64,000 nucleotides of DNA from Proteus alimentorum (GCF_002607735.1 NZ_NBVR01000010.1:1-64000), one strand, 5' to 3'; positions 41,176-52,527 are shown, numbered from the stretch's first letter. Program-made: numbers and translations. The notes: generated from the letters alone by a model not told the origin.

Positions 41176-42387
41176 ATGAAGCGCGCAGTGATCACGGGTC
41201 TGGGTATTGTTTCGAGCATTGGTAATAACCAGAAAGAAGTGCTGGATTCTTTAAAGGAAGGTCGTTCCGGGATAACTTTCTCAGAAGAATTTAAAGAGAT
41301 GGGGCTTCGTAGCCACATTTGGGGCAACGTTAAGCTTGATACTGAAGGTCTTATTGACCGTAAAATCCGCCGTTTTATGAGCGACGCATCGGTTTATGCC
41401 TATTTATCTATGCAAGAGGCGATAGCTGATTCAGGTCTGACAGAAGACCAAGTTTCTAATATTCGTTCTGGCTTAGTCGTTGGTTCTGGTGGTGGTTCGC
41501 CACGTAACCAAGTTCAAGGTTCTGATGGCATGAGAGCAAAAGGTCTACGTGGTGTAGGTCCTTATATGGTTACTCGTGCAATGGCATCAGGTGTTTCAGC
41601 TTGTTTAGCAACACCTTTCAAAATTAAAGGCGTTAACTATTCAATCAGTTCTGCTTGTTCAACATCAGCACACTGTATTGGTCACGCTGTTGAGCTTATC
41701 CAATTAGGCAAACAAGATGTTGTCTTTGCTGGTGGTGGTGAAGAGTTAAGTTGGGAAATGACCTGCGAATTTGACGCAATGGGTGCACTTTCAACTAAAT
41801 ATAACGATACTCCAACCAAAGCTTCTCGTACTTACGATAAAAACCGTGATGGTTTTGTTATCGCAGGCGGTGGCGGTATTGTGGTTGTTGAAGAGTTAGA
41901 ACACGCATTAGCGCGTGGTGCACATATCTATGGTGAAGTCGTAGGTTATGGTGCAACGTCTGACGGTGCAGATATGGTTGCTCCTTCAGGTGAAGGTGCG
42001 GTACGTTGTATGCAAATGGCAATGCAAGGGATTGATAAAGTTGATTATATCAACACACATGGTACTTCAACGCCAGTTGGCGATCTAAAAGAGCTTGAAG
42101 CTATCACAGAAGTGTTTGGTTCGCATACACCCGCTATCTCAGCAACAAAAGCAATGACTGGTCACTCATTAGGTGCTGCTGGTGTACATGAAGCAATTTA
42201 TAGCTTACTCATGTTAGAGCATGGATTTATTGCACCAAGCATCAATATTGAAGAATTAGACGATAAAGCAATGGGTATGAACATCATTACTCAACCAACA
42301 GAACAGAAGCTGGAAACTGTAATGTCAAATAGCTTTGGTTTTGGTGGTACAAATGCTTCATTAGTTATGAGTAAATATAAAAAGTAG
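41176..42387 (+). CDS. fabB: 3-oxoacyl-ACP synthase I FabB
   Basis: Cytoplasmic condensing enzyme needed for unsaturated fatty acid synthesis. 403 residues. The catalytic Cys is C161 in [14 protein letters not shown]; the two catalytic His lie in [11 protein letters not shown] and [11 protein letters not shown]; the glycine-rich FGFGGTN lies near the end. The ATG at 41176 has AGAGG upstream. Its promoter region carries FadR- and FabR-like sites and it ends in a strong terminator. Confidence 0.97.
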   Translation: MKRAVITGLGIVSSIGNNQKEVLDSLKEGRSGITFSEEFKEMGLRSHIWGNVKLDTEGLIDRKIRRFMSDASVYAYLSMQEAIADSGLTEDQVSNIRSGLVVGSGGGSPRNQVQGSDGMRAKGLRGVGPYMVTRAMASGVSACLATPFKIKGVNYSISSACSTSAHCIGHAVELIQLGKQDVVFAGGGEELSWEMTCEFDAMGALSTKYNDTPTKASRTYDKNRDGFVIAGGGGIVVVEELEHALARGAHIYGEVVGYGATSDGADMVAPSGEGAVRCMQMAMQGIDKVDYINTHGTSTPVGDLKELEAITEVFGSHTPAISATKAMTGHSLGAAGVHEAIYSLLMLEHGFIAPSINIEELDDKAMGMNIITQPTEQKLETVMSNSFGFGGTNASLVMSKYKK

Positions 42388-42412
42388 TTAGATATACTTA
42401 TATTTTCTTATT

Positions 42413-42452
42413 AAAAAAAGCAGACTTCATTTTAATGAAGTCTGCTTTTTTA
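42413..42452 (+). terminator. fabB terminator
   Basis: Perfect AGCAGACTTCAT/ATGAAGTCTGCT stem with TTTA loop, A-run before and T-run after. Confidence 0.92.
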
Positions 42453-42899
42453 TTTGAAATTCATTATGCAAAATAGTTTATTCTTCTAATAAAGATATCT
42501 TTCGAATAAAAATCATTAAAAAAAGATTATATAAATAATGCTTAAAAATACCTTTCCTAATAGTTGCTCATTTTATTATTCTAATAAAATAGACAGTTCT
42601 TATTAGTGTGTTGTTTATATTAATAAAAATAAATTGTGTTCATTTTATTTCAATCGTTTAATTTAATTTTACTCAAAGCCATTAAATGTTTTGTTTTATA
42701 TGGGGTTAGGCAAATGGAAAAGTCGAATAAGACAAAAAGAGTGAAAAAAAATTGATCTGGGTTATTTTATTACAAATAAGTAGGAGCTATTTAATATAAA
42801 AGTTGGTAATGTTTGCCACGGATACTTGTATTACTTTATATTTTATACTTTGATTTCTTATGTCAGTTTTATTTATTAAATCTAACATTATGAATGTGA

Positions 42900-42928
42900 C
42901 CGGCTAAGAATTTAGCCGGCATTTTTTT
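42900..42928 (+). terminator. Orphan plus-strand terminator
   Basis: CCGGCTAA/TTAGCCGG stem, then CA and seven T on the plus strand. The minus strand has no T-run after the stem, so it does not look designed for the convergent EamA gene ending at 42952. Confidence 0.65.
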
Positions 42929-42951
42929 ATTGTTGTCTTTTTGACATTGAC

Positions 42952-43881
42952 TCACATCTCCTGATGACAATCTGCTTTTTTCTGAGCAGGCTGACGTCGG
43001 AAATTCAGTGGTGTTCTAAGTTGTTGCACTAAGAGCACGCCGAGTAACACAATACCACCACCCACTAAGTGATAACTATGCATTTCTTCACCAAGAAGCG
43101 CGATAGCAATCATTGCAGTAAATAATGGCATTAGGTTCATAAAAATAGAGGTCGTATTTGCACCTAATTTCATCACACCTAAAATCCACAGATAAGGCGC
43201 AAGAATAGAAGCTCCAATACCTGCGAAGATAACTAATCCAATATTATCTTTTGTTAACGCAACACTTTCGGCAAGAAAGAAGTTTGGCAATAATAACAGA
43301 ACACCAAATCCAATTTGCACATAAAGTGATTGCCAGTTAGGGAGTGCAATTGACCATCGTTTTGTTAATACACCATAAAGGGCGTATGACGCCGAAGCAA
43401 TAAACATCATCAACTCACCATAACCCAAACCTTGGGAAAGTAACTGAGAGGGTTCGCCACGGCTAATTAGCCAAACTAAGCCACTAATCGAAAGCACTGT
43501 GCCTAAAACAATACCTACTGTAGGTACAACACGTAAAACAAAAATACTAATAATCACGGTTAATAATGGGATGAGAGAGTTTAGGATCCCCATAAATGTT
43601 GCACTAACATAATGCGCTGCATAATAAGCCAAACTTTGGTACATCACCATCCCTAATGCACCAAGAATAAATAATTTCCACCAATATTGTTTGACGGTTT
43701 TACGATGATGCCAAACTGGCATGATCAAAAAAGGTGTCATAATTAAAAAGGCAAGGAACCAACGATAAAAAGAGATTGCAGCAGGATCGATAACAGACGC
43801 GGCTGCTTTATTGACGACTGCATTAATGGACCAGATTAACACCGCTAAAAGCGGAAAAATTGCGTTTTTCATTGTTCTCAC
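42952..43881 (-). CDS. EamA/DMT-family permease
   Basis: Inner-membrane drug/metabolite transporter superfamily protein of 309 residues with ten predicted helices in two EamA repeats (about 6-138 and 152-290): YRWFLAFLIMTPFLIMP, MGILNSLIPLLTVIISI, then YALYGVLTKRW and SIFMNLMPLFTAMIAIALLGE. Most members export metabolites or amino acids; the substrate is not predictable. An alternative start lies three codons in. Divergent from an AraC regulator with a shared inverted repeat between them. Confidence 0.88.
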   Translation of the reverse strand: MRTMKNAIFPLLAVLIWSINAVVNKAAASVIDPAAISFYRWFLAFLIMTPFLIMPVWHHRKTVKQYWWKLFILGALGMVMYQSLAYYAAHYVSATFMGILNSLIPLLTVIISIFVLRVVPTVGIVLGTVLSISGLVWLISRGEPSQLLSQGLGYGELMMFIASASYALYGVLTKRWSIALPNWQSLYVQIGFGVLLLLPNFFLAESVALTKDNIGLVIFAGIGASILAPYLWILGVMKLGANTTSIFMNLMPLFTAMIAIALLGEEMHSYHLVGGGIVLLGVLLVQQLRTPLNFRRQPAQKKADCHQEM

Positions 43882-43914
43882 ATCTATTTTTAAACCAGAT
43901 CGCTATTGTAAGCC

Positions 43915-43948
43915 TGTCTGATTAGATATATATAATGAAAATCAGACA
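43915..43948. promoter_or_regulatory. Inverted repeat in divergent EamA/AraC promoter region
   Basis: TGTCTGATT (43915-43923) / AATCAGACA (43940-43948), perfect nine-base arms 16 bases apart. Likely operator for the adjacent AraC protein. Confidence 0.55.
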
Positions 43949-43993
43949 ACAGATAGGCCAATAAAGACAACATGACAAGAGAACAACATAAAG

Positions 43994-44776
43994 ATGACAA
44001 TTGAACAACAAAAAATGCAATGGTTATTGTCTGATCCAGATACGGTTCGATTTCGTGATGAGCAACTATTAGCTGAAACAGAGTTTGTTTATCATCAACA
44101 TGATTTTGGTCAGTTATTGTATGTGATTTCTGGTGTTATGGATTTAGAAGCTGGAGGAGAGCGGTTTTTAGCCCCACCAGAATTTAGTGTATGGATCCCC
44201 AAAAATGTAGGGCATGCCAGTTACAATAAAAAAACACTCTCTTTTAAGGTGCTAGATATCGCGCCAAGTTGGTGTGAAGGATTATTAGATAAACCTTGTT
44301 TGATTCAATTAAGTGCTATTTTTTCAACCATATTTTCTGACTTTTTTCATCGTGGTGTGTGTAAACCACAAACAGAAGAAGATTTTCGTTTGGCTCAAGT
44401 ATTGATTGATCAACTTAAAGTGTCGCCAATACATCATACTTATTTACCGTCTTCTAAAGATAAATTACTCGCTCCTATACTTTCTGTATTAGAGCAGGAT
44501 CCAGCGAATAATACCTCGTTAGAGGAGTGGGCTAAAAAACGTTATACCTCAGAAAGAACACTTTCTCGTCGTTGCCAACAAGAATTAGGGATGTCATTTA
44601 GTGAATGGCGTAAGCGCCTACGTTTTTTACATGCAATTTCTTTATTAGAGCAAGGGAAAAGCGTGAATGAAATTGCATTTGATGTGGGATATAGCTCTTC
44701 GTCTTCATTTATTGCGATGTTTCAACAATTTGCTGGCACAACACCGGAACGTTTTCGTCGATTACCCAATTGTTAA
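43994..44776 (+). CDS. AraC-family transcriptional regulator
   Basis: 260 residues with an N-terminal cupin sensing part (HQHDFGQLLYVISGVMDLEAGGERF, WIPKNVGHASY) and a C-terminal AraC domain (about 160-260; TSERTLSRRCQQELGMSFSEWRKRLRFLHAI and VNEIAFDVGYSSSSSFIAMFQQFAGTTPERFRR). Same general class as the regulator at 21454, but a different protein. It probably controls the divergent EamA permease. Confidence 0.87.
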   Translation: MTIEQQKMQWLLSDPDTVRFRDEQLLAETEFVYHQHDFGQLLYVISGVMDLEAGGERFLAPPEFSVWIPKNVGHASYNKKTLSFKVLDIAPSWCEGLLDKPCLIQLSAIFSTIFSDFFHRGVCKPQTEEDFRLAQVLIDQLKVSPIHHTYLPSSKDKLLAPILSVLEQDPANNTSLEEWAKKRYTSERTLSRRCQQELGMSFSEWRKRLRFLHAISLLEQGKSVNEIAFDVGYSSSSSFIAMFQQFAGTTPERFRRLPNC

Positions 44777-44926
44777 GCTTTCTTTTCATATATTTACTTA
44801 AAATCCAGGTGGATTTTACTGTCAATAATTAGGCTTTGCTGTGAATAAGTGGCAAAATAGACCGCTTAATTTTGTTTTTCGATTGATTGTTGACACACAT
44901 AAATACCAAATCAGTGAGATAACACC

Positions 44927-46069
44927 GTGAAAATTCTGGTTGATGAAAATATGCCTTATGCGGAACAACTTTTCCGCCAATTAGGTGAGGTAAAAGCTGT
45001 TTCTGGTCGCCCATTACCTACTGATGAGCTTAATGATTCTAGTGCCTTAATGGTGAGATCAATTACTAAAGTCAATGAATCCTTATTATCAGGCAAGCCA
45101 GTGAAATTTGTTGGAACGGCGACTGCGGGTTTCGATCATGTCGATATTGCATGGTTAGAACAGCAACAAATTGTTTTTTCATCAGCCCCTGGCTGTAATG
45201 CTATCGCGGTTGTTGAATATGTATTTTCTGCACTGATGATGCTAGCAGAGCAAGATAACTTTCAATTAACCGATAAAGTCGTCGGTATTGTTGGTGTGGG
45301 AAATGTGGGGGGGCGATTAGCAACACGCCTTCGCGTATTGGGTGTGAATGTGTTACTTTGCGATCCACCAAGAGCGGATAATGGTGATGATGAAGAGTTT
45401 TATCCATTGGAAACATTGTTAGAAAAAGCAGATATTCTAACTTTCCATACACCTCTCAATAAATCAGGTCCATACAAAAGTTATCATCTAATTAATGAGA
45501 GCAACCTCGAAAAATTACCTGAAGGACGCATTTTAATTAATGCAAGCCGTGGCGAGGTTGTTGATAATCAAGCATTATTGTCTGTACTTGAGAAAGGCAA
45601 ATGCTTACGTGTTGTATTGGATGTTTGGGAGCCAGAGCCAGATCTCTCTATTGCGTTATTAAATAAAGTTGATATCGCAACACCACATATTGCAGGTTAT
45701 ACCTTAGAAGGTAAGGCGCGCGGTACAACTCAAGTTTTTGAAGCTTATTGTGATTTTATTGGGCAGTCTCAAAAAGTTGAGTTATCAACACTATTGCCTG
45801 CCCCTACTATTTCTACCATTTCAGTACAAGGTGAGTTAACACAAACACTTTTAAAACAACTTATTCATCTTGTTTATGATGTGCGTCGTGATGATGCCCC
45901 GTTACGAAAAGTGGCAGGAATAAAAGGCGAGTTTGATAAATTACGCAAATTTTATCCTGTGCGTCGTGAGTGGTCTTCACTACAGGTCATTTGTGATAAT
46001 CAAGCTACAGCTAACACATTAAATGCAATTGGCTTTAGTGCTACATATAAAAGTGCTACACACAAATAA
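44927..46069 (+). CDS. pdxB: Erythronate-4-phosphate dehydrogenase PdxB
   Basis: Second step of de novo pyridoxal 5'-phosphate synthesis. 380 residues from a GTG start that yields the family's N-terminus [19 protein letters not shown]-binding loop [14 protein letters not shown], catalytic Arg in [14 protein letters not shown], and catalytic His in [16 protein letters not shown]; the C-terminal PdxB-specific dimerisation domain is present (about 290-380). Followed by usg and truA as in E. coli. Confidence 0.96.
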   Translation: MKILVDENMPYAEQLFRQLGEVKAVSGRPLPTDELNDSSALMVRSITKVNESLLSGKPVKFVGTATAGFDHVDIAWLEQQQIVFSSAPGCNAIAVVEYVFSALMMLAEQDNFQLTDKVVGIVGVGNVGGRLATRLRVLGVNVLLCDPPRADNGDDEEFYPLETLLEKADILTFHTPLNKSGPYKSYHLINESNLEKLPEGRILINASRGEVVDNQALLSVLEKGKCLRVVLDVWEPEPDLSIALLNKVDIATPHIAGYTLEGKARGTTQVFEAYCDFIGQSQKVELSTLLPAPTISTISVQGELTQTLLKQLIHLVYDVRRDDAPLRKVAGIKGEFDKLRKFYPVRREWSSLQVICDNQATANTLNAIGFSATYKSATHK

Positions 46070-46114
46070 AGCAAAATATTATTTTAAAAATTTTATGGTA
46101 TTGGAGGATATCTT

Positions 46115-47125
46115 ATGGGAGAAGGTTGGAATATTGCAGTTGTTGGTGCAACAGGCGCTGTTGGTGACGCGATTTTAGAACTGCTACAAGAGCGTGAATT
46201 TCCCATTGGTGAATTAACGGCAATTGCAAGTGAAGATAGCATTGGGAAATCGGTGCGTGTAAACAGCAAAAGTATTGCAGTTCAAGGTATTCACAATATC
46301 GAGTGGGCAGATATTCAATTAGCGTTCTTTGCCGCACCAACAGAAATCAGCGCGCAATATGCACAACAAGCGGCTGATGCTGGCTGTATTGTTATTGATT
46401 GTAGTGGCATCTTTGCAATGGATTGGGATGTGCCGTTGGTTGTTCCTGGCGTGAACAGTGCAATGTTAGCGGAATACCGGACTCGTAATATTGTTTCAAT
46501 TGCTGATAGCATGGTGAGCCAATTATTACGTGCCATTAATCCATTAACAGAATCTGCAGGTTTAACACGTCTTAGCGTGACAAACTTAATGTCTGTTTCT
46601 CGTTTTGGAAAACAAGCCGTAGATGAGCTGGCAGGGCAAAGTGCCCGTTTACTTAACGGTATTCCTCCTGAATTAGGTCGTTTTAATAAGCAATTAGCAT
46701 TTAACATTTTACCTTTAATGGTTGATGACGAAGGCTCTATACAAGAAGAACGTCGGATGGTTGACCAGATTCGTAAAATTTTACAAGATGAAGGCTTACC
46801 AATCTCCGTTACTACGCTACAAGCACCTGTTTTCTATGGTAATGCACAGTCTGTACAATTAGAAACCTCACGCCCAATGGGAAGTGACGAAGCGCGTGAA
46901 ACATTACAAGAAAATGAAGATCTTAATATCAGTGATGAAAATGATTTTCCAACTCAAGTCACCGATGCATCTGGTAATGTGAGTTTAAATTTAGGCTGTT
47001 TCCGTAATGATTATGGTATGCCAGAGGCGTTACAGTTTTGGTCAGTAGCAGATAACGTGCGCTTTGGCGGGGCATTAATGGCGATTGAAGTCGCAGAGCA
47101 ATTAATGCAGGAGCAGTTTTACTAA
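46115..47125 (+). CDS. usg: Aspartate-semialdehyde dehydrogenase-like protein Usg
   Basis: Cytoplasmic protein of 336 residues related to aspartate-semialdehyde dehydrogenase: [23 protein letters not shown] dinucleotide motif and matching fold. The usual catalytic Cys region reads [15 protein letters not shown], so the active-site Cys appears replaced, as in other Usg proteins; the function is unsettled. The ATG at 46115 has GGAGG upstream. The stop overlaps the truA start by one base. Confidence 0.9.
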   Translation: MGEGWNIAVVGATGAVGDAILELLQEREFPIGELTAIASEDSIGKSVRVNSKSIAVQGIHNIEWADIQLAFFAAPTEISAQYAQQAADAGCIVIDCSGIFAMDWDVPLVVPGVNSAMLAEYRTRNIVSIADSMVSQLLRAINPLTESAGLTRLSVTNLMSVSRFGKQAVDELAGQSARLLNGIPPELGRFNKQLAFNILPLMVDDEGSIQEERRMVDQIRKILQDEGLPISVTTLQAPVFYGNAQSVQLETSRPMGSDEARETLQENEDLNISDENDFPTQVTDASGNVSLNLGCFRNDYGMPEALQFWSVADNVRFGGALMAIEVAEQLMQEQFY

Positions 47126-48009
47126 TGAATGCGCAAGTGAGTGCTGAAGTGGCAGAACAACCGTTGACGGAGTCAACGGTTGTATCTGAAAGCACAACAA
47201 TCAAAATTGCTTTGGGCGTTGAATATGATGGTAGCCGCTATTATGGCTGGCAACGCCAAAATGAAGTGCGTAGTGTACAAGAACGGTTAGAAAAAGCACT
47301 TTCACAAGTGGCTAATGAGCCTATATCCGTATTTTGTGCGGGAAGAACGGATGCTGGTGTACATGCTACGGGGCAAGTCGTTCATTTTGAAACAACTGCG
47401 CACCGAAAAGATCCCGCATGGACAATGGGCGTTAACACACATTTACCCGCGGATATCGCTGTACGTTGGGTAAAAACAGTTTCTGATGATTTTCATGCTC
47501 GTTTTAGTGCAACGGCAAGGCGTTATCGCTATGTGATTTTTAATCATCGCTATCGTCCCGCTATTTTGTCATCAGGGGTGACTCATTTTCATTATCCTTT
47601 AGACGCTGAACGTATGCATCAAGCAGCACAATGTTTACTGGGTGAAAACGATTTTACTTCTTTTAGAGCTGTCCAATGTCAATCGCGAACGCCATGGCGT
47701 AACGTTATGCATGTCAATGTTTCTCGATATGGTGACTATGTTGTTGTGGATATTAAAGCGAATGCGTTTGTTCATCATATGGTGAGAAATATTGTTGGTA
47801 GCCTTTTAGAAATAGGGTGTGGCAATCAGGATATTACTTGGATGGCTGAATTATTAGCCTTAAAAGACAGAACTAAAGCTGCGGCAACAGCTAAAGCGAA
47901 TGGATTGTATTTAGTCTCTGTGGATTATCCTGATCATTTTGAATTACCAAAACCTGCAATGGGCCCACTATTTTTAGCGGATAACCCTATTGAGATATCT
48001 CAATCATAA
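47125..48009 (+). CDS. truA: tRNA pseudouridine(38-40) synthase TruA
   Basis: Converts U38-U40 of the tRNA anticodon arm to pseudouridine. 294 residues. The catalytic Asp is D76 in [46 protein letters not shown] and [14 protein letters not shown] are conserved. The N-terminus is about 16 residues longer than E. coli TruA, a poorly conserved Val/Thr/Ser/Glu-rich leader. The ATG coupled to the usg stop is kept because it is the only start with context. A shorter native product is possible. Confidence 0.94.
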   Translation: MNAQVSAEVAEQPLTESTVVSESTTIKIALGVEYDGSRYYGWQRQNEVRSVQERLEKALSQVANEPISVFCAGRTDAGVHATGQVVHFETTAHRKDPAWTMGVNTHLPADIAVRWVKTVSDDFHARFSATARRYRYVIFNHRYRPAILSSGVTHFHYPLDAERMHQAAQCLLGENDFTSFRAVQCQSRTPWRNVMHVNVSRYGDYVVVDIKANAFVHHMVRNIVGSLLEIGCGNQDITWMAELLALKDRTKAAATAKANGLYLVSVDYPDHFELPKPAMGPLFLADNPIEISQS

Positions 48010-48033
48010 AAACACCCAGTTTTCTGAGGATTT

Positions 48034-48735
48034 ATGGAAATATTAACGCAACTTGTTGATTTAATTAAATTTCTGATTGATTTTATTTTGCATATTGATG
48101 CGCATTTAGCAGAGCTTGTCGCGCAATATGGTACATGGGTCTATGCCATTTTGTTTCTTATTGTTTTTTGTGAAACAGGGCTTGTGGTAACGCCTTTTTT
48201 ACCCGGAGACTCCTTATTATTCGTTGCTGGTGCTTTAGCTTCATTAGAAACCAATGATGTGAATGTTCATATTATTGTTTTACTGTTGCTTTGTGCAGCC
48301 ATTCTAGGTGATGCGGTTAACTATTCTATTGGGCGACTTTTTGGTGAAAAACTATTTAGTAAACCTGATTCAAAGATTTTCCGTCGTGAATACTTAGATA
48401 AAACCCATGCTTTTTATGAAAAACATGGTGGTAAAGCCATAATTTTGGCAAGATTCGTGCCGATTATCCGAACTTTTGCGCCATTCGTTGCAGGAATGGG
48501 TAAAATGTCATATCGTCACTTTGCCTTTTATAATGTTACTGGGGCAATTGCATGGGTACTATTATTTACTTATGCAGGATACTTTTTTGGTGACTTAGAT
48601 ATAGTTCAAAAGAACTTAAAATTGCTAATTGTTGCCATTATTGTTATTTCTATTTTACCGGGCGTTATTGAGATCCTACGCCACCGCAGATCGAGTGCAA
48701 AAGCAAAGAAAGAAAGTGATAACAAAGAGGTTTGA
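48034..48735 (+). CDS. dedA: DedA family membrane protein
   Basis: Inner-membrane protein of 233 residues of the DedA/VTT family, linked to lipid-carrier flipping and membrane-potential maintenance. Conserved [26 protein letters not shown] (re-entrant Gly-Asp motif), then [29 protein letters not shown] containing the essential paired Arg, and a basic C-terminus. The position between truA and accD agrees with E. coli dedA (219 residues). Confidence 0.93.
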   Translation: MEILTQLVDLIKFLIDFILHIDAHLAELVAQYGTWVYAILFLIVFCETGLVVTPFLPGDSLLFVAGALASLETNDVNVHIIVLLLLCAAILGDAVNYSIGRLFGEKLFSKPDSKIFRREYLDKTHAFYEKHGGKAIILARFVPIIRTFAPFVAGMGKMSYRHFAFYNVTGAIAWVLLFTYAGYFFGDLDIVQKNLKLLIVAIIVISILPGVIEILRHRRSSAKAKKESDNKEV

Positions 48736-48904
48736 GCAGTTATCATAAGTTTTTGCCGTAGAATAGCCATAATAAAGAGATGCGCTGAAATTCAGTAAGC
48801 GGTATCATCATAAACTTTGCTAACCACACAGCCAGTGCATTGTGGTTGATACGCTAACAATAATTTTACTGGCGAAGGTCAGATTCAGACGAAAAGGTCC
48901 ATTA

Positions 48905-49873
48905 ATGAGCTGGATTGAAAAAATTCTAAACAAAAGCACTATCACAAGTTCACGTAAAGCCAATATCCCTGAAGGGGTTTGGACGAAATGTGACAGCTGT
49001 GGGCAGGTACTCTATCGCGCAGAATTAGAGCGCAATTTAGAGGTTTGTCCTAAATGTGATCACCATATGCGCATTTCAGCGCGCCGTCGCCTTGAGACTT
49101 TCCTTGATACTGGAAGCACGACAGAATTAGGTAGCGAATTAGAGCCTAAAGATATTCTGAAATTCCGCGACTCTAAAAAATACAAAGACAGAATCAGCGC
49201 AGCCCAAAAACAAACGCAAGAAAAAGACGCATTAATCGTGATGAAAGGAACGCTGAAAAAGATGCCAGTTGTTGCAGCATCCTTTGAATTTGCGTTTATG
49301 GGCGGTTCAATGGCTTCTGTTGTGGGTGCACGTTTTGTTCGTGCTGTTGAACAAGCACTAGAAGATAACTGCCCATTAATTTGCTTCTCTGCGAGTGGTG
49401 GCGCGCGTATGCAAGAAGCCCTGATGTCATTAATGCAAATGGCAAAAACCAGCGCAGCATTAGCAAAAATGCAAGAGCGTGGTTTACCTTATATTTCAGT
49501 CATGACTGACCCTACAATGGGTGGTGTTTCTGCAAGTCTAGCGATGTTAGGTGATATCAACGTTGCTGAACCTAAAGCACTGATTGGTTTTGCAGGTCCT
49601 CGCGTTATTGAACAAACAGTACGTGAAAAACTACCTGTTGGTTTCCAGCGTAGTGAGTTCCTGCTAGAAAAAGGGGCGATTGATATGATTATTCGCCGCC
49701 CTGAAATGCGTGATGAGCTGGCTGAATTACTGGCTAAGCTGACTCAGTATGATTTAGTTGAAGATGAAAATGAAGATGAAATCATCGGTGAAAAAATGAT
49801 TGCTGATGAAATTGAATCTACAGAAAACGAGCCAGAAATTAACATCGAAACGAATAAAAAAGAAGATGTCTAA
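48905..49873 (+). CDS. accD: Acetyl-CoA carboxylase carboxyltransferase subunit beta AccD
   Basis: Makes malonyl-CoA with AccA, the committed step of fatty acid synthesis. 322 residues from the ATG at 48905 (MSWIEKILN); the longer frame from 48842 has no family support. Zinc ribbon C29, C32, C48, C51; crotonase-fold core [25 protein letters not shown] and [17 protein letters not shown]. The C-terminal tail (about 290-322) is strongly acidic and longer than in E. coli (304 residues). The stop overlaps the folC start by eight bases. Confidence 0.96.
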   Translation: MSWIEKILNKSTITSSRKANIPEGVWTKCDSCGQVLYRAELERNLEVCPKCDHHMRISARRRLETFLDTGSTTELGSELEPKDILKFRDSKKYKDRISAAQKQTQEKDALIVMKGTLKKMPVVAASFEFAFMGGSMASVVGARFVRAVEQALEDNCPLICFSASGGARMQEALMSLMQMAKTSAALAKMQERGLPYISVMTDPTMGGVSASLAMLGDINVAEPKALIGFAGPRVIEQTVREKLPVGFQRSEFLLEKGAIDMIIRRPEMRDELAELLAKLTQYDLVEDENEDEIIGEKMIADEIESTENEPEINIETNKKEDV

Positions 49874-51164
49874 TATCATAACTGCTCCTAAAGCCACATC
49901 GCCTTTGTCGATGTGGCTTTCTTATCTTGAACATTTGCACTCCAGCGCTATCGATATGGGGTTAACGCGAGTAGGCAAGGTAGGAAAAATATTAAACGTG
50001 TTACGTCCTGCACCTAAGGTGATCACTGTCTCAGGTACAAATGGGAAAGGCACAACCTGTCATATGCTAGAGTCAATCTTGATGGCATCAGGATTGAACG
50101 TTGGCGTTTATAGCTCCCCTCATCTTGTTCGTTATACAGAACGTGTTCGTATCCAAGGCAAAGAACTCCCCGAAGATGCTTTTTGTGAAGTTTTTGCAGA
50201 AATTGAACAAGCTAGGGGCGATATTTCGCTAACCTTTTTTGAATATGGCACTCTGGCTGCGCTGAAGTTATTTCAACAAGCACAACTTGATGTTGTTATT
50301 CTTGAAGTGGGATTAGGCGGTCGGTTAGATGCGACGAATATCGTTGATGCGGATATTGCTGCTATTACAAGTATTGCACTCGATCATACTGATTGGTTAG
50401 GTGCAGATAGAGAGCATATTGGTCACGAGAAAGCCGGTATTTTCCGAGCCAATCACTATGCTGTTGTGGGTGAGCCAGATATGCCTCATTCTATTGCCCA
50501 AGTTGCCAATGAAAAACAAGCTAAGCTTTTCCGTCGTGGAACGGATTGGTCTTTTGCTATTGAAGGTGATCACTGGCATTGGCGTTGTGTTGATTGTGAA
50601 TTTGATGCGTTACCAATCCCTAATATTCCGCTAGCCAATGCGGCGACAGCGATGGGTGTTATTCGTTGCTTGCTCAAATCTGATGATAAAGTCAGCCAAG
50701 CAATAACACAGCAAAGTATTGTTGAAGGTATGTCTCGAGCACAATTACCCGGTCGTTTTCAGGTAATTTCTCAACATCCTTTAGTTATCTTTGATGTGGC
50801 TCATAATCCACATGCTGCCGGATATTTAGCGGAAAAATTATCACAATTACCACAAAAATCTGATACTCAGGTGCGTATTGTTGTTGGTATGCTGGGTGAT
50901 AAAGATATTGCAGGAACATTAGCGTGCTTAACACCATTGGCTGATCATTGGTATGTAGCGCCACTTAATGAGTTCCGTGGTGCTTCTGCTGATGTGTTAG
51001 CTCAGTATCTTGAGAAACCAATGGTATTCGATAGTGTTGAAAAGGCATGGCTACAAGCAATGTCTGATGCTGCTCCTAACGATATTGTTGTGGTTTGTGG
51101 CTCATTTCATACTGTCGCGCATGTGATGGAACTTTTGGAAAAGGAGAGTGTGGGTGGCAAGTAA
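49866..51164 (+). CDS. folC: Bifunctional folylpolyglutamate/dihydrofolate synthase FolC
   Basis: ATP-dependent ligase that adds glutamate to dihydropteroate and then to folates. 432 residues from the ATG at 49866, inside the accD end. P-loop [31 protein letters not shown] (metal-binding region), HEKAGIFR, and [13 protein letters not shown] in the C-terminal domain. Part of the accD-folC-dedD run with overlapping genes, so expression is probably coupled. Confidence 0.96.
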   Translation: MSNIITAPKATSPLSMWLSYLEHLHSSAIDMGLTRVGKVGKILNVLRPAPKVITVSGTNGKGTTCHMLESILMASGLNVGVYSSPHLVRYTERVRIQGKELPEDAFCEVFAEIEQARGDISLTFFEYGTLAALKLFQQAQLDVVILEVGLGGRLDATNIVDADIAAITSIALDHTDWLGADREHIGHEKAGIFRANHYAVVGEPDMPHSIAQVANEKQAKLFRRGTDWSFAIEGDHWHWRCVDCEFDALPIPNIPLANAATAMGVIRCLLKSDDKVSQAITQQSIVEGMSRAQLPGRFQVISQHPLVIFDVAHNPHAAGYLAEKLSQLPQKSDTQVRIVVGMLGDKDIAGTLACLTPLADHWYVAPLNEFRGASADVLAQYLEKPMVFDSVEKAWLQAMSDAAPNDIVVVCGSFHTVAHVMELLEKESVGGK

Positions 51165-51819
51165 ATTTCAAAATCGCTTAGTCGGTGCCGTTGTATTGGT
51201 GGCAGTAGGGGTTATTTTTTTACCTGCACTGCTCGACGGCGATAAGAAATATAACGAAGACCAGTTCGCCTCTATTCCTTTAGTACCTAAACCAGGTGAT
51301 GAGCAAGAAATAGAATCCATTGCTCCGATAGAGCAAACCTCAGTGCCTTCTACTCCATCAGAAGGGGCATCTGAAGGTATGATTTCTGAAGCTGTGACTG
51401 GTGTTGAGCAACCTACTGTTACAACACCTGAACCTCCTGCTGTTGTACCTGTTACACCACCGGTACAACCACAACAGCCACCACAACAACAGCCAACGCT
51501 TACACCAGCGCCTCCGACTGTGGTTACGCCACCAGTACAACCACCAGCACCACCAGTGCAAGAAACTCAGCCACCGAAAGGCGAAGCTTGGGTTGTTCAA
51601 TTAGGTGCGTTGAAAAATGCGGCAAAGGTAGAAGAAATTATTGCGAAAATGCATTTCTCAGGTTATCCAGTATATACAATACCCGCCCGCCCAGTTGCAG
51701 GACAAGTGACTCGAATTTACATTGGCCCTAGTGCATCTAAGTCAGAATTACAGGCTATTTTGCCTCATTTAAAAGAGCTTACTGGCTTACAAGGCGAGGT
51801 AAGGGCATATAAGCCTTAA
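51154..51819 (+). CDS. dedD: Cell division SPOR-domain protein DedD
   Basis: Inner-membrane protein recruited to the septum by binding denuded peptidoglycan. 221 residues from the GTG at 51154, which has AAGGAG seven bases upstream and gives the family start [20 protein letters not shown] with its single membrane segment (about 9-26). A periplasmic Pro/Gln/Thr-rich linker with PPVQP-type repeats (about 90-145) leads to the C-terminal SPOR domain (about 146-221, AWVVQLGALKNAAKVEEI). Overlaps folC by eleven bases. Confidence 0.93.
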   Translation: MASKFQNRLVGAVVLVAVGVIFLPALLDGDKKYNEDQFASIPLVPKPGDEQEIESIAPIEQTSVPSTPSEGASEGMISEAVTGVEQPTVTTPEPPAVVPVTPPVQPQQPPQQQPTLTPAPPTVVTPPVQPPAPPVQETQPPKGEAWVVQLGALKNAAKVEEIIAKMHFSGYPVYTIPARPVAGQVTRIYIGPSASKSELQAILPHLKELTGLQGEVRAYKP

Positions 51820-51933
51820 TTTTTTTCTAAACGAGTCATCAGATGAGTGATATAACAAAGCGTTAACTTATTGCGGCGATTATGATTTTTCATATCGCCG
51901 TAAATTATTTTGAATTTAGCGAAAATTAGCATT

Positions 51934-51949
51934 ACGCAAACGTTTTCGT
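51934..51949 (+). promoter_or_regulatory. PurR operator before cvpA-purF
   Basis: ACGCAAACGTTTTCGT, an exact match to the PurR consensus, 57 bases before the cvpA start. It matches the known control of the E. coli cvpA-purF operon by PurR with hypoxanthine or guanine. Confidence 0.93.
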
Positions 51950-52005
51950 TTTCTGTTAGAATGCTTCCGTATTAATGCGGAGCATCATTATTGGATAGAG
52001 AATTT

Positions 52006-52497
52006 ATGGTCTGGATAGATTACGCCATTATTGCCATTATTGGTTTTTCTGCATTAGTCAGCCTGATCCGTGGCTTTGTTCGTGAAGCATTGTCACTCAT
52101 CACCTGGGGTTGTGGTTTCTTTGTTGCTAGTCAGTTTTATCCTTATCTTGCCGTCTATTTTACCCGGTTTGAAGATGAGCTGGTTCGTAACGGGATTGCA
52201 ATAGTCACACTATTTATTGCAACACTGATTGTCGGGGCTGTTGTGAATTATGTGATTAGCTCTCTTGTTCAACGCACAGGGTTATCAGGTACAGATCGTG
52301 TATTGGGGGTCTGTTTCGGGGCTTTAAGAGGCGTGCTGATAGTCTCAGCATTACTTTTTGTTTTAGGTGCGTTTACGCCTATGGCAGATAGCGCTGATTG
52401 GCAACGTTCTGAGCTTATTCCTCAATTCAACCATATTATTAGGTGGTTCTTTGACTACCTGCAAAATGCGTCAAGTTTCGTGTCGGAGAGAATATAA
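52006..52497 (+). CDS. cvpA: Colicin V production protein CvpA
   Basis: Inner-membrane protein of 163 residues, collinear with E. coli CvpA (162): VWIDYAIIAIIGFSALVSLI, RGFVREALSLITWGCGFFVAS, RTGLSGTDRVLGVCFGALRG and IRWFFDYLQNASSF. Four membrane segments. Linked to envelope homeostasis as well as colicin V export; the mechanism is unclear. The ATG at 52006 is chosen over an in-frame upstream codon at 51991. First gene of the PurR-controlled pair with purF. Confidence 0.94.
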   Translation: MVWIDYAIIAIIGFSALVSLIRGFVREALSLITWGCGFFVASQFYPYLAVYFTRFEDELVRNGIAIVTLFIATLIVGAVVNYVISSLVQRTGLSGTDRVLGVCFGALRGVLIVSALLFVLGAFTPMADSADWQRSELIPQFNHIIRWFFDYLQNASSFVSERI

Positions 52498-52527
52498 CCT
52501 CTCCGTCTGGCTGATGAGGATCTATTC

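Larger units (their letters stand above)
42388..42951. other. fabB-EamA intergenic region
   Basis: 564 AT-rich bases with the fabB terminator at its left end and a second plus-strand terminator at 42900-42928 that no called gene uses. A 13-codon Lys-rich frame starts at 42714 but is too short to support. An unannotated plus-strand RNA between about 42750 and 42928 is possible. Confidence 0.5.

Noticed and set aside
42714-42755. 13-codon Lys-rich frame after fabB
   Set aside because: Length and composition are compatible with chance in A-rich DNA; kept only as a remark on the orphan terminator.
48842-48904. N-terminal extension of AccD
   Set aside because: Family proteins begin MSWIE at 48905.
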